DNA of 64,000 nucleotides from CAWAND01 sp963807065 (lineage in GTDB: Bacteria; Chloroflexota; Anaerolineae; Anaerolineales; E44-bin32), in NCBI GenBank assembly GCA_963807065.1, contig CAWDZQ010000004.1, positions 248,001 to 312,000 on the forward strand, written 5' to 3'. The notes beneath the pieces were generated by a model. The model searched no databases and had not been told where the DNA came from. It was given only the letters and a program-made list of their open reading frames with translations. Positions 15,691 through 24,175 of the stretch are shown one piece after another (the first letter of the stretch is position 1; each line of letters starts with the position of its first letter). The position numbers and the translations under genes were made by a program.

Positions 15691-17325
15691 CTAGTAGTCC
15701 GGCATCGGCGGACCCGCCGGTGCCTTGTCTTCTTCCGGAACGTCGGTGATCAGGGCTTCGGTGGTCAGGATCATGGCCGCGATCGAGGATGCGTTTTCCA
15801 ACGCTCCCTTGGTGACCTTGGCCGGATCCATGATCCCTGCCTGGATCATATCCAGATACTCCCCGGAGATGACATCGTAGCCGATGTTCTCGTTCTTCTC
15901 AGTCTCCTGGGTGCGACGGACCGTGTCGAGCACGACCGCCCCATCCTGGCCGGCGTTCTCGGCAATCTTGCGCATGGGGACTTCGAGCGCCTTGCGGACG
16001 ATATTGACGCCAATATTCTCGTCGTCAGATCCCATCTTCAACTTCTTGATGGCGCTCAAGGCATTGATCAGCGCCACACCGCCGCCCGGCACCATGCCTT
16101 CTTCCACACCGGCGCGGGCTGCCGAAAGGGCGTCCTCGACGCGGTGCTTCTTCTCTTTCAGTTCGGTCTCGGTGGCCGCCCCGACTCGGATAACTGCCAC
16201 ACCGCCGGACAGCTTCGCCAGGCGCTCTTGCAGCTTCTCGCGATCGTAGTCGCTCGTCGACCGATCGATCTCAACTTTGATCTCTTCGATCCTGCCCTTG
16301 ATCTTGGCCGACTCGCCCTTGCCTTCGACGATCGTGGTGTCTTCCTTGGTCGCCACGACCTTTCCGGCCTGGCCGAGATCGTTCATCGTCACCGATTCCA
16401 GTTTTCGGCCCAACTCTTCAGTGATCACCGTTCCACCGGTCAGGATGGCGATATCCTGGAGCATGGCCTTGCGGCGATCACCAAAGCCCGGGGCCTTCAC
16501 CGCCAGCACATTCAGCATGCCGCGCAGCTTGTTGAGTACCAACGTCGCCAGCGCTTCGCCGTCGATGTCTTCGGCGATGACTACCAGATCTCGCTTGCCG
16601 ATCTGGACCAGCTTCTCCAGAATAGGCACGATATCGGAAGCGGCGGAGATTTTCTTGTCGTGAATGAGCACGTAGGGCTCATCGATGACGGCTTCCATAT
16701 GTTCCGATTCCGTCACGAAGTAGGCCGAGATGTAACCGCGGTCGAACTGCATGCCTTCCACGTACTCGGTCTCAAACTCCAGGCCCTTCAATTCTTCGAC
16801 GGTGATCACGCCGTCCTTGCCAACCTTGTCCATGACTTCGGAGATCAGGTTTCCGATCTCTTTGTCCTGCGCCGAAATGGCAGCCACGGAAGCGATTTCT
16901 TCCTTGGTTGTGATCTCGATCGCGTTCTTGGCAATGGCTTCAGAAACGGCCTTAGAAGCGGCTTCAATTCCCCGCTTGAGCATCATCGGGTTGGATCCGG
17001 CAGCCAAACTCTTCATGCCGTCCGTCACCATGGCGTGAGCGAGCACGGTGGAGGTGGTGGTCCCGTCTCCGGCGATGTCATTCGTCTTGGTGGCCGCTTC
17101 CTTGAGCAGTTGGGCACCCATATTCGCATACGGATCTTCCAACTCGACCTCTTTGGCCACAGTCACCCCGTCATGCGTAACGGTTGGTGATCCGAATTTT
17201 CGATCGAGCGCTACATTGCGCCCCTTGGGCCCTAGCGTCGTCGCCACGGCCTTGGCCAGGATGTCAACCCCTTCTTTAAGATGCATACGAGCATCATCTG
17301 AGAACGCAAGCTGCTTTGCCGACAT
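15691..17325 (-). CDS. groEL: Chaperonin GroEL (60 kDa)
   Basis: The ATP-driven folding chamber that works with GroES. The 544-residue length is standard. Key elements are TTLGPKGRNV near residue 29, the ATP-site AGDGTTTSTVLA near residue 86, and AARAGVEEGMVPGGGVAL near residue 400. The C-terminus ends APAGPPMPDY and lacks the GGM-repeat tail found in many GroELs. It is co-transcribed downstream of groES under CIRCE/HrcA control. Confidence 0.98.
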   Translation of the reverse strand: MSAKQLAFSDDARMHLKEGVDILAKAVATTLGPKGRNVALDRKFGSPTVTHDGVTVAKEVELEDPYANMGAQLLKEAATKTNDIAGDGTTTSTVLAHAMVTDGMKSLAAGSNPMMLKRGIEAASKAVSEAIAKNAIEITTKEEIASVAAISAQDKEIGNLISEVMDKVGKDGVITVEELKGLEFETEYVEGMQFDRGYISAYFVTESEHMEAVIDEPYVLIHDKKISAASDIVPILEKLVQIGKRDLVVIAEDIDGEALATLVLNKLRGMLNVLAVKAPGFGDRRKAMLQDIAILTGGTVITEELGRKLESVTMNDLGQAGKVVATKEDTTIVEGKGESAKIKGRIEEIKVEIDRSTSDYDREKLQERLAKLSGGVAVIRVGAATETELKEKKHRVEDALSAARAGVEEGMVPGGGVALINALSAIKKLKMGSDDENIGVNIVRKALEVPMRKIAENAGQDGAVVLDTVRRTQETEKNENIGYDVISGEYLDMIQAGIMDPAKVTKGALENASSIAAMILTTEALITDVPEEDKAPAGPPMPDY

Positions 17326-17396
17326 AGTTTCTAAACTCCTCTCAGGGAATGGGCGGGATGGGATAAGCCCCGCCGGATAAATCGAGATCAGCCGTG

Positions 17397-17693
17397 CTAG
17401 TCTTCAACGATGGCAAGAATGTCACTTTCGCGCAGGATCAGGTGCTTGTCGCCATCAAGCTTGATTTCAGTGCCTGCGTACTTGGCAAACAGCACCTGGT
17501 CACCGACGGAAACATCCATCGGGATGCGCTCCCCTTCTTCATCGCGAGCGCCGGGACCTGCGGCGATGACCTTACCCTTCTGGGGCTTCTCTTTGGCGGT
17601 CTCTGGCAGCACGATGCCGCCCGAGGTCATTTCCTCTTGTTCGAGCGGCTTAACGATCAAGCGATCGCCCAAAGGCTTGAGATTGAGGGACAT
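17397..17693 (-). CDS. groES: Co-chaperonin GroES
   Basis: The 10-kDa lid of the GroEL chamber. It has 98 residues, with LKPLGDRLIVKPL at the start, the mobile loop EEMTSGGIVLP near residues 20-30, and GDQVLFAKYAGTEIKLDG near residues 66-83. The frame is open further upstream, but ATG 17693 follows AGGAGG and yields the normal N-terminus. groEL follows after 71 bp. Confidence 0.97.
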   Translation of the reverse strand: MSLNLKPLGDRLIVKPLEQEEMTSGGIVLPETAKEKPQKGKVIAAGPGARDEEGERIPMDVSVGDQVLFAKYAGTEIKLDGDKHLILRESDILAIVED

Positions 17694-17748
17694 TCGGATC
17701 CTCCTGAATACGTATGATTTTTGAGCCGTCAGGTACACACATTGCAAG

Positions 17749-17775
17749 TTAGCACTCTCGTGGCGCGAGTGCTAA
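17749..17775 (-). promoter_or_regulatory. CIRCE operator (HrcA binding site)
   Basis: TTAGCACTC, nine bases, GAGTGCTAA: a perfect match to the CIRCE consensus. It lies just after the -10 box at about the transcription start, 56 bp upstream of groES. HrcA bound here should repress groESL until heat shock. hrcA itself is not in the window. Confidence 0.97.
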
Positions 17776-17786
17776 CTCGTAGGCTC

Positions 17787-17815
17787 AGTTTACCCAATTT
17801 GCACTTGGGTGTCAA
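17787..17815 (-). promoter_or_regulatory. groESL promoter (SigA type)
   Basis: -35 TTGACA (17815-17810), a 17-bp spacer and -10 TAAACT (17792-17787) on the minus strand, directly ahead of CIRCE. The -35 box contains the TGA stop codon of the upstream TPR gene, so the promoter is embedded at that gene's end. Confidence 0.92.
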
Positions 17816-19344
17816 GAGTTGGGGATGGCGGCGGGGGTTTGCTGCATGCTGGATTCGGGCGTGGGCGAAGCCTCGGGGCCGACGGTACCCGCCGGTGTTC
17901 TCGGCCCGGCACCTGCCGAAGCACAGATGTCCCGGTTGTCGGAGACGATGGCAACCACCGTCGGATCGTTCCCGAAGGAGGACATGAGCTTGGTGAACAG
18001 TCCGTCGGCAATCTGGCAGTTGCTTTCGTAGCCCGGCGACCCCGAAAGGAAGGCCAAGGCGGAGGCATACGTATAGTAGTACTCCAGGCTCCCCGAATCA
18101 AGGGGAAGCCCCGGAACCGCCTGGCCGTAGTCGTCGACGGTCTGGTTGGTGAGGTCACAGTTGAGTATCTGGATTCCGTTACAGAGCAGATCGCCGATCT
18201 GGTGGGCATCGCAACCCTCTACGGAACACTTCAACACCTCAAGAGAACTCTCATAGTTCCTGGCCCGATAATAGACTTCGCCCAAGAATCCATACAGCGC
18301 CGGATTACCCTTATCCAGCAACACTGCCCTTTCCACGTTCCTGGCGGCGATGAAGAATTCGCCTTCTTGGAGATAGGTACGACCAATCGCCAGGTAGGGG
18401 ACAGGGTCCTCGATCTTGTTTTGCTCATTGATGCGGGCGGCACGGTCGAAGGCTGCTAGCGATTGGTCCACAAGGCTGTTGCGCTCGGTGAGATTGATGG
18501 CGCTCCCAGCCAGCTGTCGGTAATTGGTGCCCAGTCGCAGATAGAGGAAGGTCAGGTTGGGATTGATCTGCACGGCCTTCTGATAGGTAGCGATGGCCGC
18601 ACGATAATCGCCGTTGTTTTCCGAAACGATGCCGAATACCCAGTAGGCATCAATGGCATCAAGGTCAGCTGAGCTGGACCCCGATTGCGCAGCCGTTCCG
18701 TTTTCAATCTGGTCGACGGCGCTCCTGGCCGAGTCGTAAGCCGTAAGGTAGTTGCCTTGATCGACCTGGACTTCGGCCTGGTATGCCTGCGCCAAGGCGC
18801 TGTTCGGGACGAGATCCTTGGCCTGCCTGGCGCTTTGATCGGCCTCGGTCAAGTAGGCATCAAAAAGCGCTTTGTCGTCTCCCTGATAGGCCGAGGCCGA
18901 CCAATCGTAAACTCGGGATCGAATGGTCCGAACAAAGCCATCATCAGGAGCGAGTTGGGTTGCCTTGTCAATCGCTTGGCGGGCCTCCGAAAGTCTCGCC
19001 AGCCGATCGACATTGCTCGCCTGGAGCGCACTGTAATATGTTTGAATGCGCGCCAACTCCGCCCATAGGGCTGCATCCTCGGGATTGACCTCGAGTGCCT
19101 TCTGGTAGGCCTCGATAGCACCGGGGAGGTTGCCGGCCGACACCCGCGCAGTGGCCTCTTCTTCGAAGGATTTGACCGTGCGAGTCGCCGTGGGGGTCGC
19201 CAAGAACAGTGGCTTGACCTGGCCCGATTCGCGCATTTGGAGCAGGTAAAGCCCACCTCCAATAAGCACGATCAGGAGCAGGATCCGTCGTACGTTGATC
19301 CCGCGTCCGGGTCCCAACTTGAGCTGATCACCGCGTAGTTGCAT
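17812..19344 (-). CDS. Membrane-anchored extracytoplasmic TPR protein, paralogue 1
   Basis: A 510-residue protein. A short basic N-terminus leads into one membrane segment (RILLLIVLIGGGLYLL, residues 20-35), a Thr/Pro linker (LATPTATRTV), then TPR repeats such as NLPGAIEAYQKALEVNPEDA and DYRAAIATYQKAVQINP. The end is Pro/Thr/Ser-rich (PTPESSMQQTP). Four to five Cys lie in the C-terminal third (SVEGCDAH, LLCNGIQILNC, SNCQIADG, DICASAG), which hints at disulfides outside the cell. It belongs with the next gene upstream and with the divergent TPR gene at 21036. The function is unknown; such proteins usually scaffold envelope complexes. Confidence 0.82.
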   Translation of the reverse strand: MQLRGDQLKLGPGRGINVRRILLLIVLIGGGLYLLQMRESGQVKPLFLATPTATRTVKSFEEEATARVSAGNLPGAIEAYQKALEVNPEDAALWAELARIQTYYSALQASNVDRLARLSEARQAIDKATQLAPDDGFVRTIRSRVYDWSASAYQGDDKALFDAYLTEADQSARQAKDLVPNSALAQAYQAEVQVDQGNYLTAYDSARSAVDQIENGTAAQSGSSSADLDAIDAYWVFGIVSENNGDYRAAIATYQKAVQINPNLTFLYLRLGTNYRQLAGSAINLTERNSLVDQSLAAFDRAARINEQNKIEDPVPYLAIGRTYLQEGEFFIAARNVERAVLLDKGNPALYGFLGEVYYRARNYESSLEVLKCSVEGCDAHQIGDLLCNGIQILNCDLTNQTVDDYGQAVPGLPLDSGSLEYYYTYASALAFLSGSPGYESNCQIADGLFTKLMSSFGNDPTVVAIVSDNRDICASAGAGPRTPAGTVGPEASPTPESSMQQTPAAIPNS

Positions 19345-19369
19345 GGTTGACCGCTGTATCGCAGCGCCC

Positions 19370-20899
19370 TCAGGGCGCGGCGGTCGCCGCCGGGGTCGGG
19401 GTGGATGTCACCTCAGCCCCGCAGGTGCGCAGTGCTTCCTCGGCATTGAATCTGGCAGTGTCATCATTCTGGATCCCCAGCAGAATGGCCTGCGACACCT
19501 GGATTGCGAGATCGCATTGACTGTTCTCGGCGAGGGCTAACGCATAAGTGTAATAGAGCTCCACCGAACGCGAATCCCCGGGGTCCAAACGCAGTCCTTC
19601 GATGGCCACCGGGTCCTGGATGGATTGGATCTCCCCGGTTACGGCAGATCCCGAAGGATCGACCACGGGCGTACCCGGGCCGATCACGGCGACGGATTGC
19701 GCCACCAACGCCCCATTCACATCCGTAGTGGTCTGGATCAGCACCTGGTCGCCGACCTTGAATTGTCCCTCAAAGGTGGTGCTGTCGGTGATCTGGACCG
19801 ATTTGCCGTCGACCGTCCATTCGCCGGGGATTCGACCGCCGCGGACGGCCCAGCCGAGTTCGACGACGGCCTGCTGAAGCTCATTGTTCTTCCTCAGCAT
19901 CTGACCCAAGAGGCCATGCAGATAAGGGTCATCGGGGGCCAGGTGAACGGCATCGGCCGCATATTGGCTTGCCCGAGCGTACTGCCCGATCCTTGAATAG
20001 GCCTGGACAATCCGCCGAAGCGGGGTGCTGTCATTGGGCGCCAGGGAAGAGGCATGCACATAGCTGCTGATGGCCGAGTCGGTCAAGTCTTGCGGCGAGG
20101 CGTCACCGATGCCCTGGGTCGCTTCCGCCAGGTACATATCCCCGACCTTGAGATGGAGCAGGGAGAGGTTGCCATTCGCCCTCAGTGCCGTTTGATAGGC
20201 ATCCAAGGCATCTGGGTAGTTGCCGGTGGATTCCATGACCACGCCCAGCGCATATTGCGCGTCAAGCGACGATGGGTCAATCGAAACGGCTTTCCTTGCC
20301 TCGTCGCCTGCTTGCTGATAGGCATCCTGCTCGTTGGCAAACAGGTACTGGTCGATCAAGATCTGGGCATTGATCGCGTGCACCAGAGCCGAGCCCGGAT
20401 TTTGTTGGAGAGCGCGATCGATAGACTGCTGGGCTTGATCCAGAATCCTGAGGCGATCTTGATTGTTCGCCGCTTGATTGGCCTGAAGGTCCTGCACCCA
20501 GGCCAGCATGGACTGGGCCCCGGCCGAATTTGAATCAATGAGCAGGGCATCGCGCGCGCTCGTCTCGGCCTTGTCCAGCTCACCCGACAGCGCCTGAATC
20601 CTGGAGAGTTCGATGTAGTTGTTCACCTGTTTGGGGTCGACGCTGATCGCCTCTTCGTAGGCGGTTTCTGCCTGAGCCAGCTTTCCGGCTTGGAACAAGC
20701 TCTGCGCCTCGAGAAGAACAGCCCCCGAACTCCGCGTGGGCGTCGACGTGGGCACAAACAACGGCGGCACGCTGGGAACGATCGCCCGCTCGAAGTAGAA
20801 TGCGGCGCCGATCAGGGCCACCAGGGCCACGATGCGCCATGGGTTGGGCGGCTGACGCCGCTTCTTGCGCATACTCCACTTGCTGCCACTCAGATACAT
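19370..20899 (-). CDS. Membrane-anchored TPR protein with embedded beta domain, paralogue 2
   Basis: A 509-residue protein with one N-terminal membrane segment (WRIVALVALIGAAFYF, residues 21-36), a Pro/Thr linker and TPR repeats (KLAQAETAYEEAISVDP, NYPDALDAYQTALRANG, QYARASQYAADAVHLAPDD). At about residues 365-425 the TPRs are interrupted by a small beta-rich segment (VDGKSVQITDSTTFEG, FKVGDQVLIQTTTDVNG, LVAQSVAVIG) resembling DUF5666-like modules. TPR-like sequence then resumes and the protein ends TPTPAATAAP. ATG 20899 has AGGTG close upstream; ATG 20872 is an alternative. It is adjacent to and clearly related in layout to paralogue 1. Confidence 0.82.
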   Translation of the reverse strand: MYLSGSKWSMRKKRRQPPNPWRIVALVALIGAAFYFERAIVPSVPPLFVPTSTPTRSSGAVLLEAQSLFQAGKLAQAETAYEEAISVDPKQVNNYIELSRIQALSGELDKAETSARDALLIDSNSAGAQSMLAWVQDLQANQAANNQDRLRILDQAQQSIDRALQQNPGSALVHAINAQILIDQYLFANEQDAYQQAGDEARKAVSIDPSSLDAQYALGVVMESTGNYPDALDAYQTALRANGNLSLLHLKVGDMYLAEATQGIGDASPQDLTDSAISSYVHASSLAPNDSTPLRRIVQAYSRIGQYARASQYAADAVHLAPDDPYLHGLLGQMLRKNNELQQAVVELGWAVRGGRIPGEWTVDGKSVQITDSTTFEGQFKVGDQVLIQTTTDVNGALVAQSVAVIGPGTPVVDPSGSAVTGEIQSIQDPVAIEGLRLDPGDSRSVELYYTYALALAENSQCDLAIQVSQAILLGIQNDDTARFNAEEALRTCGAEVTSTPTPAATAAP

Positions 20900-21022
20900 T
20901 TCACCTGCTCATTGGATGGTCAAAGGATTGAGGCATGCCGTGCATCCTTGACCAGAGTTATGGCGGGAATCGCATCTTACCACCCCCTTAAAGCGAGCGT
21001 CAAGGCGGCCGGATCCATAAGG

Positions 21023-21028
21023 TATAAT
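21023..21028 (+). promoter_or_regulatory. -10 box placing the start of transcription at the TPR3 ATG
   Basis: TATAAT, inside ATAAGGTATAAT, ends 7 bp before ATG 21036, so transcription would begin at or next to the A of the start codon. No ribosome binding site is present. This predicts a leaderless mRNA. No clear -35 is seen. Confidence 0.45.
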
Positions 21029-21035
21029 CTGCGAC

Positions 21036-22115
21036 ATGTCTCCCGAAACAACCCCCCAATCTACGGGTGAAACGCAACCAACTCCCGCGGACTCCCTATT
21101 GCCGGTCTCCGAAGACATCGGTCCGGAGGGTGAAAGGGGGCGGTCGGGCTTGTGGCGTATGGCCCGCTGGTATGCACTCGGTTTTGTGCTCATCGTGGTG
21201 GTGACCGGGACGATCGGTTACTTTGCCGGCATACGCCAACGGGAGGCTGCCCGGCAAGAGGCCGTCATCCAGGTGGCCAAGGAGCAATTCGATCTCGGCG
21301 TCCAAGATTTGGACGCAGGGCGCTATGAGATCGCCCGCCAGCGTCTGGAATACGTCATCAAGATCTATCCCAGCTATCCAGGGGCGCCTGACCGCCTGGC
21401 GCAGGCGCTATTGGCCCTCAACCAACCTACCTCACAACCCACGTCTCAACTGACCCCCACGCCCAACCTCGCTCCGGTCCAAGATCTTTTTGAGCAAGCC
21501 AAGGCATCGATCCAGAACGGCGATTGGTCGACAGCCATTGACACTCTGGTACTTATGAAATCCAAGGACGCGGGGTACAAGGCGGTCGAAAGAGACGGCC
21601 TGATGTACCTTGCCTTGAGAAACCGCGGCATCGATCTTATCTCGAATCAAGGTCAGCTCGAACAAGGCATTTATGACCTGTCGAGGGCCGAACAATTTGG
21701 ACCCCTGGACCGTGACGCCGACAACTGGCGAAGCTGGGCCCAGTTGTACCTTCAGGCCAACAGTTATATGGGGCTCAATTGGGCTCAGGCGGCAGCAGCT
21801 TTCGCCCAGGTCTATCTGGTGGCTCCGTATCTCAACAACGACGCCTACATCAAGTACGCCATCTCTGCGCAGAGTTATGGTGACCAATTAATCGACGCCG
21901 ACGACCCATGTGCAGCCGACGCGATGTACGCCGAAGCCCTGGCGGCTTGGGACAATGCCACCCTCTACCCTACCGCCACCAAGGCGCACAGGGCCTGCAA
22001 GACTGCCACAGCGCAGCGCCCCAAGCCCAAGCCTCCCACCGACACGCCCACCCCCGGGGGCGGTGACTCCCCAACGGATACACCCGAGCCAAGTGCAACC
22101 CCGACCGATGCCTGA
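21036..22115 (+). CDS. Membrane-anchored TPR-like protein, paralogue 3
   Basis: A 359-residue protein with a cytoplasmic N-terminus of about 45 residues, one membrane segment (YALGFVLIVVVTGTIGYFAG, residues 46-65), a helical repeat region (LDAGRYEIARQRLEYVIKIYP), a Pro/Thr linker (QPTSQPTSQLTPTP), more helical repeats, and a long Pro/Thr/Ser tail. A pair of Cys (DDPCAADAMY, AHRACKTATA) sits near the end. It is divergent from paralogues 1 and 2 and shares their anchor-TPR-PT-tail plan. The function is unknown. Confidence 0.8.
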   Translation: MSPETTPQSTGETQPTPADSLLPVSEDIGPEGERGRSGLWRMARWYALGFVLIVVVTGTIGYFAGIRQREAARQEAVIQVAKEQFDLGVQDLDAGRYEIARQRLEYVIKIYPSYPGAPDRLAQALLALNQPTSQPTSQLTPTPNLAPVQDLFEQAKASIQNGDWSTAIDTLVLMKSKDAGYKAVERDGLMYLALRNRGIDLISNQGQLEQGIYDLSRAEQFGPLDRDADNWRSWAQLYLQANSYMGLNWAQAAAAFAQVYLVAPYLNNDAYIKYAISAQSYGDQLIDADDPCAADAMYAEALAAWDNATLYPTATKAHRACKTATAQRPKPKPPTDTPTPGGGDSPTDTPEPSATPTDA

Positions 22116-22151
22116 AACAGCCGCGGGACCATCCAGCCGGGACCACTCTTT

Positions 22152-22661
22152 GTGACCACACCGGCGTGGGTGCTGACGGCAGCCTTCTGGGTCCACATGG
22201 CCGCCACAGTTGCCTGGATCGGTGGCCTCCTGTTCCAAGCTGTGGTGCTCAATCCTGTCTTGGCCAACAGTTCTCACGTTGAACTATGGGAAGATGTCTT
22301 GCGGGGCATGCGGCGCCGATTCGAGCCGATCGCATGGCTTAGTCTGAGCGCCCTGGTCGTCACCGGCTTGATTCAGATGGAAGCCAGTCCCCAGTACCAG
22401 GGTTTCCTGGCCATCACCAACCGCTGGGCGCAGGCCATCCTGCTGAAGCACATCACCATTGCGCTGATGGTCACGGCCGCCGCCTATCAGACATGGTTTC
22501 TGCAGCCAAGGCTCGAACGGGAGCTTCTGCTGCGCGCCAAGCGTTCCGGCGCCTCTGCCCCGCACCCGGAGACCGTGCAGGGTCAGATGCGCATGACCCG
22601 GGTCAACCTGGCGCTGGGCCTAATCGTGCTTGCCCTGACAGCCATCGCACGCACCGCCTAA
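22152..22661 (+). CDS. CopD-like four-helix membrane protein
   Basis: A 169-residue protein with four hydrophobic helices. The first begins AAFWVHMAATVAWIGGLLFQ. The VH...AWIGG pattern and the later IAWLSLSALVVTGLIQM and LKHITIALMVTAAAYQ resemble the CopD/DUF2269-like membrane family, which includes putative copper and haem-linked proteins. The conserved His in helix 1 and in LLKHI could bind metal. The start is GTG 22152 without a good ribosome binding site. It is followed by another small membrane protein. The family call is moderate and the function unknown. Confidence 0.7.
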   Translation: MTTPAWVLTAAFWVHMAATVAWIGGLLFQAVVLNPVLANSSHVELWEDVLRGMRRRFEPIAWLSLSALVVTGLIQMEASPQYQGFLAITNRWAQAILLKHITIALMVTAAAYQTWFLQPRLERELLLRAKRSGASAPHPETVQGQMRMTRVNLALGLIVLALTAIARTA

Positions 22662-22708
22662 TCCCCCCACAGCCCATCGGCACGCGACTTGCACCCCCCT
22701 CGACCACT

Positions 22709-23167
22709 ATGGCAGAGTTGTCTTCGATTTCCCCCACCGCATATGTGCTTGGCGCCGCATCGCTTTACCTTGGCTTCAGCGGCGTCCTCGGTATCCTGAT
22801 TCGGTATGTCAACCAGCACCGATCCAAACTCGCGATACTCCTGGGCACCGGGTACGTCTGCTTGCTCTTCTTACCGGCCACGGCATTTGTCGTCCAGCGC
22901 TCAGGTTGGCCCCTGTTTCTCAGGTTGACTCTGCTCCTGCTTGCGGCATTGGTGGCCGCGCTCGGCCTTCTGCAGCCAGTTTGGGCACCTCGAGAACTCT
23001 GGCGCCCCGTGTTCGGCCGGCGCTACTTCGCCGCGGCAATGGCCCTGTCGGCCCTCTGGGGATTCAGCCTGGGCATATCTACGAGCACGCTGTTCCCCCA
23101 GCTGGTGGGCGCATCGGCGCTTGTCGCCGGCCTGGCCGCCTTGTTTACGCATTCAAAGCCTACCTGA
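22709..23167 (+). CDS. Small integral membrane protein, unknown function
   Basis: 152 residues with about five hydrophobic helices (AYVLGAASLYLGFSGVLGILIRY, LAILLGTGYVCLLFLPATAF, LTLLLLAALVAALGLL, FAAAMALSALWGF, LVGASALVAGLAALF). No family is recognised and no polar motif stands out. ATG 22709 is chosen because the longer frame (from 22493) overlaps the CopD-like gene in another frame. It lies 47 bp after that gene and may be co-transcribed with it. Confidence 0.6.
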   Translation: MAELSSISPTAYVLGAASLYLGFSGVLGILIRYVNQHRSKLAILLGTGYVCLLFLPATAFVVQRSGWPLFLRLTLLLLAALVAALGLLQPVWAPRELWRPVFGRRYFAAAMALSALWGFSLGISTSTLFPQLVGASALVAGLAALFTHSKPT

Positions 23168-23186
23168 CCAGATTCGTCCGATAAGG

Positions 23187-23192
23187 TACAAT
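23187..23192 (+). promoter_or_regulatory. Candidate -10 box for rnz
   Basis: TACAAT inside ATAAGGTACAAT, almost the same 12-mer as upstream of the TPR gene at 21036. It lies 63 bp before the rnz start. No good -35 is visible. Confidence 0.3.
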
Positions 23193-23254
23193 GGCGCCTA
23201 AGGGTCCGTCATGGGTACGGGCCCATACCTTATCCCACGACGGATCGACGCCCC

Positions 23255-24175
23255 GTGTTTGAATTCATTTTTCTGGGAACATCGGCTTCTGCCCCCTCCG
23301 TTCACCGCGGGCTGTCTTCACACGTGGTCAGCTTTCGAGATCAGCGCTTCTTGATCGATTGCGGCGAGGGTACCCAGCGCCAGATCCTACGTTCCGGCAT
23401 CGGCTTCCGCCGTCTGAACCGCGTCTTGATCACCCACGGCCATCTGGATCATATCCTCGGTTTGGCGGGCCTGCTTTCCACGTTTGCGCGCTGGGAGGCC
23501 ATCGAGACCCTCGAAGTGTTCGCCGGGAGCTGGGCGCTTGAGCGCATCCGCGATCTCGTATTCGGGGTGGTGCTGCGTGGCGCCCGCCCTCCCCTCGACA
23601 TCCGCCTGGTGCCGGTTGAGTCCGGAACAATCTATGAGGCGGATGGCGTGCGTGTGGATGCCTTCCCAGTGGCGCATCGAGGACCTGATTGCTACGGCTA
23701 TGCCTTTGTGGAAGAGTCCCGCCGCCCCTTCCTGCCGGAAAAGGCCGAGGAACTGGGTGTACCGGCTGGGCCCATCCGCAAGGAGCTGGTAGAGGGGCGG
23801 GAAGCGAAACTGCCCGATGGGCGCGTGATCCCTCCCGAAGCCGTACTGGGTCCGGAGCGCCGCGGCGCCAAGCTGATCCACGTGGGAGATTGTGCGCGGA
23901 CCGACAATCTGTTGGAGGTCTGCCGAGGCGCAGACGCGCTGGTCATCGAATCTACCTATCTGGAATATGAGACCCAGCTTGCCCGCCAGTTCGGTCATCT
24001 GACGGCCAAAGACGCGGCATCGCTGGCCAAGGAGGCCGGGGTGGGCCAACTTCACCTTACCCACATCTCGCGCCGCTACCGAGAGAAAGACGTGCTGGCC
24101 GAGGCGGTCGAGGTTTTCCCCAACACCAGCGTGGCGCGTGACTTCGATCAATTCCAGGTGCGCCGCCCGGATTAA
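23255..24175 (+). CDS. rnz: Ribonuclease Z
   Basis: Zinc-dependent endonuclease that trims tRNA 3' trailers. This matters here because the tRNA-Gln in this window has no encoded CCA. The 306-residue protein is a metallo-beta-lactamase with LGTSASAPS at the N-terminus, the zinc motif THGHLDHILGL near residues 60-70, VGDCARTDN near residue 210 and LTHISRRY near residue 268. The start is GTG 23255. Confidence 0.95.
   Translation: MFEFIFLGTSASAPSVHRGLSSHVVSFRDQRFLIDCGEGTQRQILRSGIGFRRLNRVLITHGHLDHILGLAGLLSTFARWEAIETLEVFAGSWALERIRDLVFGVVLRGARPPLDIRLVPVESGTIYEADGVRVDAFPVAHRGPDCYGYAFVEESRRPFLPEKAEELGVPAGPIRKELVEGREAKLPDGRVIPPEAVLGPERRGAKLIHVGDCARTDNLLEVCRGADALVIESTYLEYETQLARQFGHLTAKDAASLAKEAGVGQLHLTHISRRYREKDVLAEAVEVFPNTSVARDFDQFQVRRPD

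Noticed and set aside
15637..17190. Long plus-strand frame opposite groEL (517 codons)
   Set aside because: It is the mirror of groEL codon structure. The protein is rich in His/Asp/Gly without family features, and groEL is certain.
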